DNA of 64,000 nt, taken from the NCBI RefSeq assembly GCF_007753265.1, contig NZ_CP036349.1, forward strand, positions 4,125,363-4,189,362. The letters run 5' to 3'. The position numbers and the translations under genes were made by a program. The notes under the pieces were generated by a model. The model searched no databases and was not told where the DNA came from. It worked only from the letters and a program-made list of their open reading frames with translations. Below, piece after piece: positions 57,941 through 64,000 of the stretch; positions within the stretch are counted from its first letter, which is position 1, and every line of letters starts with the position of its first letter. Origin of the DNA: Botrimarina mediterranea (GTDB taxonomy: Bacteria; Planctomycetota; Planctomycetia; Pirellulales; Lacipirellulaceae).

Positions 57941-58255
57941 ATGCCACCATCGGAACCAGTGAGGAACGTGGCCGTGCCCAACAGGACAGACCCTCCAGGA
58001 CGCAAAGCCCTCTTCGTCTTGCTCGTGTTGCTATCGCCGTTGGCAGTGTTCTTGTGCGGCTTCTGCTGTTGCCTGGGAGTCATGCAGTTCGAAGGGGCGG
58101 CGATGTATGGGCTGCCAAAATCAGGCGCGATGCTGGCCTTCTATGTGGGGGTTGGCGCCGGCTTGATCTTGACGGTCTATCTCTTGATTCGCCTCCGCAA
58201 GAAGCTGTTCGCTAATCAACCAATGCCACAGGAAGACGAAGCAAATGATGGCTGA
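57941..58255 (+). CDS. Small membrane protein before the radical SAM gene
   Basis: A 104-residue protein with two helices (KALFVLLVLLSPLAVFLCGFCCCLGV and AMLAFYVGVGAGLILTVYLLIRL) and a Gln/Glu-rich tail; the Cys cluster FCCCLG lies in the first. No family is recognised. It overlaps the radical SAM start by 11 nt, so it is probably in the same operon. The ATG at 57941 is preferred; an internal GTG start is possible. Confidence 0.55.
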   Translation: MPPSEPVRNVAVPNRTDPPGRKALFVLLVLLSPLAVFLCGFCCCLGVMQFEGAAMYGLPKSGAMLAFYVGVGAGLILTVYLLIRLRKKLFANQPMPQEDEANDG

Positions 58256-59768
58256 GCCTCTCCGCGCCAGCGATCACGCCTTCCTCGGCATGACGCAAAG
58301 CCTCTGCCCCGAGTGCTTGGAGGTCGTGCCAGCGAAGATCCTCCGCCGCGACCGCCGCGTTTACTTTCGCAAGCGATGCCCCACGCACGGCGTGCGAGAG
58401 GACTTTGTTTCGGGCGACGCGGCGTGGTTCGATCGGCACGTTGGCAATAACATCGGCAAGACGCCGCATCGCAGGGCGGTCGGGCCGCGTCGGGGGTGTC
58501 CCTACGACTGCGGTCTGTGCACCGAGCACGAGCAGCACACGTGTCTAGCGCTGCTCGAGATCACCAGCTCTTGCAATCTGACCTGCCCGATGTGCTTCGC
58601 CTCGAGCGCGCCGGGCGGAAGGCATCTATCGCTCGAGGAGTGCCGCCGAGCGATCGACGCCCTTGTCGCGGCGGAAGGACGCCCCGAGGTGCTCCAGCTC
58701 TCCGGAGGCGAGCCAACAATTCACCCCGCGCTGCTTCCGATTATCGATTACGCCCGCGATCAGCCGATCGACATCTTGATGATCAACACGAACGGCGTCC
58801 GCTTGGCAAAGGATCGACGGCTGCTCGAAGAACTTGCCGCACGGCGCGATCGGTTAGAGATCTATCTTCAGATGGATGGCTTCAGGGACGAGGTCTATCG
58901 CCGGCTGCGCGGCGAGGACTTGCTTGAGACGAAGCTTGCCGCCATCGAGGCGTGCGGCGAGGCAGGCCTCAACATGACGCTGGTCGCAACCTTGCAGGCG
59001 GGCGTCAACTTCGGCGCCGGCGAGGTTGGTGAGTTGATCGATTACGCTTCCGCACGGCCGTGGGTGACCGGCGTCAGCTTCCAGCCGGCGACTTACTCGG
59101 GCCGTCACTTCTTGCCGGCGGAATTGGAGATGCGCGTCACGCTGCCGGACGTGATCCACGCCGCGGAGCGAGAGACCGCAGGCCGCTTCCGCGAAAGCGA
59201 CTTCACACCGCTGCCGTGTGCACATCCCAACGCCCACGCCATCGCTTACGCCTATCGGTCGGGCGGCCGCGTCACACCGCTGGCGAGGCTGATCGACCTG
59301 GGTGAGCACATCGATCTGCTCTCCGGCCGGATCACGTACACACGTCCGCGGGCCAAAAAACTGATCGAGGAGTACCTCAGCCGCCAGTGCTGCGGACCCG
59401 GTGGTTGCGGCACGAGCGGTTGCGATCCCATTGATTCACCCCCAGCGACGCTAGGCATGAACTTGCCCGTACTCGAAACGACGCCGAATACCGATACTGA
59501 CTTGGCGACGATCGGGCTGGAGTTCGTCGAACGAGCTATCTCCGAACGACTCGACCCGTGCGACGTCTTCCGAGTCACCATCACTAGCTTCATGGACGCC
59601 TACAACTTTGACCTGCGGCAGTTGATGCAGTCTTGTGTCGCCTTTGCGCTGCCGACGGGCCATCTGATCCCTTTCTCGGCCTACAACGTCTTGTACCGGG
59701 AAGGTCACGCGCCCTTGCCGCCAATCGCCCCGATCGTAGACCTCGTTCCTCTTGGGTCAGGTCGATGA
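58245..59768 (+). CDS. Radical SAM enzyme of the MJ0619 (COG1964) family
   Basis: A 507-residue Fe-S enzyme. The N-terminus is a rubredoxin-like knuckle: CPEC (C21, C24) and CPTHG (C45). GCPYDCGLC (C85, C89, C92) with C100 follows, then the radical SAM CX3CX2C of CNLTCPMC (C110, C114, C117), with LQLSGGEPTIHP as AdoMet-binding strand. A further cysteine cluster, QCCGPGGCGTSGC, lies near 382-395. This is the COG1964 family, whose archaeal member MJ0619 was first linked to methanopterin methylation and later to tetraether lipid formation. The gene overlaps by 4 nt with an Lgt-family gene downstream. Which substrate this bacterial homologue uses is unknown. Confidence 0.85.
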   Translation: MMAEPLRASDHAFLGMTQSLCPECLEVVPAKILRRDRRVYFRKRCPTHGVREDFVSGDAAWFDRHVGNNIGKTPHRRAVGPRRGCPYDCGLCTEHEQHTCLALLEITSSCNLTCPMCFASSAPGGRHLSLEECRRAIDALVAAEGRPEVLQLSGGEPTIHPALLPIIDYARDQPIDILMINTNGVRLAKDRRLLEELAARRDRLEIYLQMDGFRDEVYRRLRGEDLLETKLAAIEACGEAGLNMTLVATLQAGVNFGAGEVGELIDYASARPWVTGVSFQPATYSGRHFLPAELEMRVTLPDVIHAAERETAGRFRESDFTPLPCAHPNAHAIAYAYRSGGRVTPLARLIDLGEHIDLLSGRITYTRPRAKKLIEEYLSRQCCGPGGCGTSGCDPIDSPPATLGMNLPVLETTPNTDTDLATIGLEFVERAISERLDPCDVFRVTITSFMDAYNFDLRQLMQSCVAFALPTGHLIPFSAYNVLYREGHAPLPPIAPIVDLVPLGSGR

Positions 59769-60490
59769 TCGACCCGGTCTATACGCTCATCATGGCCGCC
59801 GCGGTGCTAGCCGGCGGGGTGGTGCTCCACCGCAGCCAACGGTCGCTGCCGATCGACAGAACCGATCGCCTGGCGATCGGCTTCGCCGCGTTCTGCGGGG
59901 CGATGATCGGTTCCAAAGCGCCGTTCGTGCTGGCGGGCGACGCGGCGTGGTGGTCGGCGCCGGCTTGGCTTGCCAATGGCAAGACCATCCTCGCCGGCCT
60001 CGTCGGCGGCTATTTGGCGGTCGAACTCGCCAAGTGGGCCTTGGAGATTCGCACGAAGACCGGCGACTCCTTCGCGCCGGCGGTGGCGGTTGCCGTGGCG
60101 ATCGGTCGGCTGGGCTGTTTCCGTGCGGGGTGCTGCTATGGCGTCCCGACCGACGCACCTTGCGGCGTTGTCTTTCCACTCGCAGACCAGTTGCCGCGTC
60201 ACCCAACCCAACTCTACGAAGCTGCTTTCCACGCCGTGATGGCGATCGTGCTTATCACGCTCCAGCGTCGAGGCTTGTTCCGCGGCCAGTTGCTGAAACT
60301 CTACATCATGACTTATGCCGTTTATCGGATGGCGACCGAGACGGTCCGGCCTGAGCCGACCTACATCGCAGGGCTGACTGTCTACCAAGTGGCTTGCGTC
60401 CTCCTAATTCCGATATTCGCCTTCCTGTGGTGGCGCGACGCCCGCTACTCGCACTTACCGACAGGCCCTCAGCTCGACCCTATCGAATAA
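59765..60490 (+). CDS. Lgt-family (prolipoprotein diacylglyceryl transferase-like) membrane protein
   Basis: A 241-residue protein with about seven helices and the Lgt-family block AIGRLGCFRAGCCYGVPTDAPCGVVFP then RHPTQLYEAAF, equivalent to the GxxGNxxxGE and HPSQLYE signatures of Lgt. The Cys-rich variant (GCFRAGCCYG) is that of the Lgt-like subfamily found in many bacteria besides the true Lgt. True Lgt transfers a diacylglyceryl group from phosphatidylglycerol; this variant may handle a related glycerolipid. Its ATG lies inside the TGA stop of the radical SAM gene (ATGA overlap at 59765-59768), so the pair is translationally coupled. It ends 3 nt from a convergent gene. Confidence 0.82.
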   Translation: MIDPVYTLIMAAAVLAGGVVLHRSQRSLPIDRTDRLAIGFAAFCGAMIGSKAPFVLAGDAAWWSAPAWLANGKTILAGLVGGYLAVELAKWALEIRTKTGDSFAPAVAVAVAIGRLGCFRAGCCYGVPTDAPCGVVFPLADQLPRHPTQLYEAAFHAVMAIVLITLQRRGLFRGQLLKLYIMTYAVYRMATETVRPEPTYIAGLTVYQVACVLLIPIFAFLWWRDARYSHLPTGPQLDPIE

Positions 60491-60493
60491 CCA

Positions 60494-62674
60494 TTAACGT
60501 ATCTCGTCGTAGCGGAAGAGCGGCGCCGCGCTCCGCACGCAACGAAAGCCGATCCCCCGTTTGCCGATGACGTCCGGGAGTTCGCTGCGGTTGGTGGGGT
60601 CTCGAGACGCTTCCGTAAAACGGAGGTCGCCCTCGATTGTCCCGCCGTCGCCGCCCCGCACCACCGCGAAGTCGAGCGGACGAGCCGGGTTCAACCCCTC
60701 GGCAGGCATCGTCCATTCAGCGACGCCCGAACAGAGCCCGCGGATGACCCCCTCCAAATCAAGCCGATCGATAGCCGCGACATTGCCTTCGAAAGTTGTG
60801 TCGGCATCGGGAAATGCGTCGCCCCACGGGAATCGTGAAGCGCCGCGCGCGGTCGCCGCAAACTCGTATTCTAGTTCTGTTGGCAGCCGTTTACCCAGTC
60901 GCTCGGCGATATCAACCGCCATGAAGTACGAACCGGTCCAGGCGCCGCCATCGTCGTTGCGATGCTCAATAACATCCATGTAGTACGCTGGGATTGCGAA
61001 TCGGCCGGTAGCGCCTTCCGCGCCGCCCGGTGCATAGCCGGGCGTACCGTCTACGTAGACCATATCCCCGGAGACTTCGGCCGAGGGGACCTGAATCGGC
61101 GGGAGCCGAACTCCACCTGTAGGGAGCGCCGCGTTCGTCCGATACTTGCCGGGGCTCCCAATAACGTTGTCGATCGCCCGGACGACCCGATAGACTTCGT
61201 GAAATCCACCGTCTGGCGTCACCGCGACCACGAGGTACGGTCCCGGGGCGAGCCGCGCCTGGATTCGCCCCTCGCCTCGGCCAAAGACGGCTTGCCGCGG
61301 GTCGGGAGAGTCGCCGCGATCTCCCAACGGGACGAAAGCGACACGGGCCGTGGGCGGATCCACAAGGACCTGCACGTCACGCAACGCTGCGTCGCCGGGC
61401 GCCGGGCCCATCACGTTGGCGAGCACCACCGCCGATGCCGTGATAATCGCGGCCGTTGCCGTCCAGCGAGACTCCACCGCGCGCCGGAGCCCCAGGGCCC
61501 ACCGAGAGGGATGACGCGCTTGAACCGTCTGGCCTTCCAAGTAACGCCTCAAGTCGGCGGCGAGGTCGGCGGCAGTGGCGTAGCGATCGGTGGGCAGCGT
61601 TTGCGTCGCCTTAAGACAGATAGCGGCGAGGTCGCTAGGGGCCGCCGGCTGTAACCGCCGCGCGTCTAGCCCTATGCCTGTTAGGTTTCCTGCGCGGGAG
61701 CCGGCGTTGGGGAGGGCCGGCTGGCGGCCTGTGAGGGATTCGTAGAGCACAGCGCCAACGCCATAGATGTCGGAACGCTCGTCCGCTTCCGCCGATCGCC
61801 CCGCCGCTTGCTCGGGCGCCATGTAGGCGATCGTGCCAAGAATGTCGCCGTGCTCGGTGAGGTCGCCGCTTTCGGCGCCATCCTTCGCCAATCCGAGATC
61901 CGTCAGGACGGGCTCGCCGTCATAACGCAGCAGGATATTGCCCGGCTTGATATCGCGGTGCAGCACGCCCTTCTGATGAGCATGGTCGAGCGCCTCGGCC
62001 AGTGATCGGCAAAGCTCCGCCGCCCGGGTTGGCGGCAGCGGTCCCGCTCGCAGCGCGTCCCGCAGCGCGCCCCCATCGACATACTCGATGGCTAGGTACG
62101 GTAGCACGCCGTCGTGTCCCATCTCGTAGAGCCCTACGATCCCGGGATGATCGAGCCGAGAAAGGACGCGGCCTTCGCGCAGGAACCGCAGCCGCTGATC
62201 GATCGAGTGATCGGCCCAACGTGGAATCTTGAGTGCGACACGCCTCCCAGTCATGGTGTCGCTGGCCTTCCATACTTCGGCCGCGGCCCCCTGTCCGATA
62301 CGCTGCTCGATCTGATAGTGCGACAACGTGGCGCCAGGCTGAAGGGCTGCGAAACGCCTTCGCGCTTCCTCGATTCCTCCCTCGTCCGGGTCCAGAGTGC
62401 AAAATGCCGCTTCAACGTGCCGGCCGTAACCCGGATAGCGAGTGAGAAACTCCTCACGCCGGGGACACCCGCCAGAGCGACGGGCGTAATCGATCTCCAA
62501 AAAGAGCAGTTCGGGCGCCAGCCGATCCTGCAGCCGCGTTGGGCATCGCCGCACAAGTTCGACGAGTTCGAACGGAGCGCCTTGCTTCAACCGCGTCTCC
62601 CCCTCGTCGCAAAGCGCCTCGATCGTGTCCCGATCGGCGGCGTTAGGGGGAGCTATCGGCGGGCTTGGCGGCAT
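60494..62674 (-). CDS. Ser/Thr protein kinase with C-terminal FGE-sulfatase-like (SUMF1) domain
   Basis: A 726-residue protein. After a regulatory N-terminus the kinase domain (about 125-395) shows [20 protein letters not shown], the catalytic [12 protein letters not shown] (about 241-252) and TDLGLAKD, where DLG stands for DFG, and [12 protein letters not shown] helix ([20 protein letters not shown]) follows at about 410-430, then a carboxypeptidase-like stretch, and from about 560 an SUMF1-type FGE domain ([37 protein letters not shown]). The kinase is thus likely anchored with the FGE domain outside. It overlaps the ECF sigma gene by 32 nt, so the two form a unit. Confidence 0.88.
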   Translation of the reverse strand: MPPSPPIAPPNAADRDTIEALCDEGETRLKQGAPFELVELVRRCPTRLQDRLAPELLFLEIDYARRSGGCPRREEFLTRYPGYGRHVEAAFCTLDPDEGGIEEARRRFAALQPGATLSHYQIEQRIGQGAAAEVWKASDTMTGRRVALKIPRWADHSIDQRLRFLREGRVLSRLDHPGIVGLYEMGHDGVLPYLAIEYVDGGALRDALRAGPLPPTRAAELCRSLAEALDHAHQKGVLHRDIKPGNILLRYDGEPVLTDLGLAKDGAESGDLTEHGDILGTIAYMAPEQAAGRSAEADERSDIYGVGAVLYESLTGRQPALPNAGSRAGNLTGIGLDARRLQPAAPSDLAAICLKATQTLPTDRYATAADLAADLRRYLEGQTVQARHPSRWALGLRRAVESRWTATAAIITASAVVLANVMGPAPGDAALRDVQVLVDPPTARVAFVPLGDRGDSPDPRQAVFGRGEGRIQARLAPGPYLVVAVTPDGGFHEVYRVVRAIDNVIGSPGKYRTNAALPTGGVRLPPIQVPSAEVSGDMVYVDGTPGYAPGGAEGATGRFAIPAYYMDVIEHRNDDGGAWTGSYFMAVDIAERLGKRLPTELEYEFAATARGASRFPWGDAFPDADTTFEGNVAAIDRLDLEGVIRGLCSGVAEWTMPAEGLNPARPLDFAVVRGGDGGTIEGDLRFTEASRDPTNRSELPDVIGKRGIGFRCVRSAAPLFRYDEIR

Positions 62675-63281
62675 GGTCGTAGGCGTCGAGATAGCTGGAC
62701 CACCGGCCCCGGATAAGACGGAGCTTGCGTTCCACGGTTCGTTTGCTGACTCCTAAGCGCTCGCCAATCTCCTGCACATCGTAACCCACCAGTCGGGAGT
62801 GGGCGATCTTCACGAGCACCGGGTCGGCCAAGGTCGCCATCAGCGCGGCGTATTCCTCCTGCATCTCGGCAAGCAGATCGGGACTGGGGACATCACCGAT
62901 CAGCTGATCGATCCGGAAGCCGCTCCCGTCGATACGGGCAAGCGCCGACTCACCATTCACCCGGCCGCCGCCGCGTTTCTGGGCCGTCTCTCGCCGCAAC
63001 CGATCGATGAATTTCCGCTTGGCAACCGCAGTGAGGAACCACCATAGCTGGTCACGGCTGCGAACGTCCTTCAGCCGGCCCGATTCGGCCGCCGCCCAGA
63101 TTGCCGTGAAGACGCTCTGGGCCACGTCGTCGCCGTCGTACACGCCTGCCCTGTCTGGCAGCCGCCGCTCTACCTCGGCGGAGAGCGCGTCGGCGTAACG
63201 AAGCCAGAGCGACTCAAAGGCGCTAAGGTCTCCCGACTGCAGGCCGGCGATCCAGACGCTGACGGAACCAGAAAGGGTCAT
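62643..63281 (-). CDS. ECF-type RNA polymerase sigma factor
   Basis: A 212-residue protein with sigma region 2 ([60 protein letters not shown]) and region 4 ([48 protein letters not shown]). Planctomycete genomes have many ECF sigma factors linked to Ser/Thr kinases, and this pair overlaps in the same direction. The kinase probably modulates it, by phosphorylation or otherwise. Start 63281 is the natural ATG; a 236-nt region with promoter space lies upstream. Confidence 0.92.
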   Translation of the reverse strand: MTLSGSVSVWIAGLQSGDLSAFESLWLRYADALSAEVERRLPDRAGVYDGDDVAQSVFTAIWAAAESGRLKDVRSRDQLWWFLTAVAKRKFIDRLRRETAQKRGGGRVNGESALARIDGSGFRIDQLIGDVPSPDLLAEMQEEYAALMATLADPVLVKIAHSRLVGYDVQEIGERLGVSKRTVERKLRLIRGRWSSYLDAYDHAAKPADSSP

Positions 63282-63518
63282 CGACGGGCCGTGCCTGCGG
63301 AAGTGGATGAGAAGTTTTTACCCAGTTCTCCGGCAAGGCCAAGTGTGTGGGTGAAAAGAACCCCCGACGCCGGAGATTTTTTCTGGCTTTCTCGTCGCGA
63401 CGTGGCGGACCTCAGGGCCGGCTTGCGACTAGAGGTTGGCTCAGGGTCGATCGGGCGGGGAAGACGCTCAGAGCCACAGGGGTAGCCGACAACGCCAGCA
63501 TCACCAAAGAAACTCGCC

Positions 63519-64000
63519 ATGCAATCGCGAATTAATCGTTTGATCGTCCTGCAAAGGGCCCTCGCAGGTCGCCCTTCGGCCCGCGTCAGCGATCTGGAAG
63601 CGGAGTTAGGAGTCAGCCGCAGGACCATTTTCCGCGACATTCGAGCACTCCGAAGCGCTGGCCTCGAGATCCGCTTCGATCCCTCACGAAAGGGACACAC
63701 CAGCAGCCGCGACGATGACGATAGCCTACCCGACCCCGAAGCTCTTTTGACACTATTGCGTCACGCCGCAGCGACGTCATTGCCCGCAACGACTACCCAA
63801 CGGCGGCAAGCGGCAGCGGCTGCTGAGGCTCTCGCCACTCGCCTCCCGCCCGCGCAACGGGAGGAGTACGAGCAGTTCCAGGCGAGCGTTATGGTACGGG
63901 CGTTGCCGAGCGACCAGCTGCGTTACGCCGGGGTCCTGGAGGCGGCGCAGCACGCCGCGTCGGCTGGCCGATGCATCGACGTGTTGGCGCCGCTCCCCGC
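63519..64000 (+). CDS. HTH/WYL-type transcriptional regulator, C-terminus beyond window
   Basis: The frame from ATG 63519 is open to the right edge. It begins MQSRINRLIVLQRALAGRPS, then the winged helix VSDLEAELGVSRRTIFRDIRALRSAGLEIRFD of the HTH_11 type. That is followed by the alpha-helical linker LPDPEALLTLLRHAAATS and YEQFQASVMVRALPSDQLRYAGVLEAAQHAA, where the WYL ligand domain would start. Such proteins sense ligands through WYL and act as repressors or activators. It diverges from the ECF sigma gene and may share its upstream region. Confidence 0.85.
   Translation, partial: MQSRINRLIVLQRALAGRPSARVSDLEAELGVSRRTIFRDIRALRSAGLEIRFDPSRKGHTSSRDDDDSLPDPEALLTLLRHAAATSLPATTTQRRQAAAAAEALATRLPPAQREEYEQFQASVMVRALPSDQLRYAGVLEAAQHAASAGRCIDVLAPLP

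Overview
The window comes from a GC-rich planctomycete, most likely in the order Pirellulales (Lacipirellulaceae-like). The evidence is the combination of type I dockerin-like repeats of the form [20 protein letters not shown]-terminal PEP-CTERM sorting tails, DUF1559 pseudopilin-like proteins, SHD1 domains, an N-terminal 'FEPLEQRLVLS' leader on a giant exoprotein, an ECF sigma factor next to a Ser/Thr kinase, and many short intergenic inverted repeats. Every gene assignment comes from reading motifs; no database search was possible.

Layout. 1-19 kb is mostly housekeeping: lpxB (running off the left edge), an MFS transporter, a CYTH protein, two small membrane proteins, a UDP-sugar pyrophosphorylase, metK, ispF, cysS, a hicBA toxin-antitoxin pair, and the Holliday-junction genes ruvC, ruvA and ruvB. 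The ruv genes are interspersed with an SHD1 protein, two tandem alpha/beta hydrolases and a secreted GH76-like enzyme. 19-26 kb holds a HAF-repeat exoprotein, a secreted haem peroxidase, a secreted protein of unknown role, a degenerate GGDEF protein with a 55-residue membrane protein upstream, and tRNA-Asp(GTC) with its terminator.

26-50 kb is a surface-polysaccharide region: a GH3 glycosidase, a GH43, a GH43-CBM6, a BNR-4 dockerin protein, and an 8.5-kb gene for a 2839-residue protein carrying both a GH98-like and a GH5-like catalytic domain with many binding modules. A small lipoprotein, a DUF1559 protein and a 1493-residue autotransporter-strand PEP-CTERM protein follow. The enzymes together look suited to attacking a decorated, xylan- or galactan-like polymer outside the cell, with GH3 finishing the oligosaccharides in the cytoplasm.

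51-64 kb holds a Na+-pumping decarboxylase operon (gamma, beta, alpha), a zinc-ribbon/trypsin-like protease split by a frameshift, a PEP-CTERM/DUF1559 pair, a radical SAM enzyme of the MJ0619/COG1964 type translationally coupled to an Lgt-family protein (the most intriguing candidate lipid-modifying module), a kinase-FGE fusion with its ECF sigma factor, and the start of a WYL-type regulator at the right edge.

Intergenic DNA is unusually structured. At least six families of dispersed inverted repeats recur, and some run into the 3' ends of genes and supply their last codons.
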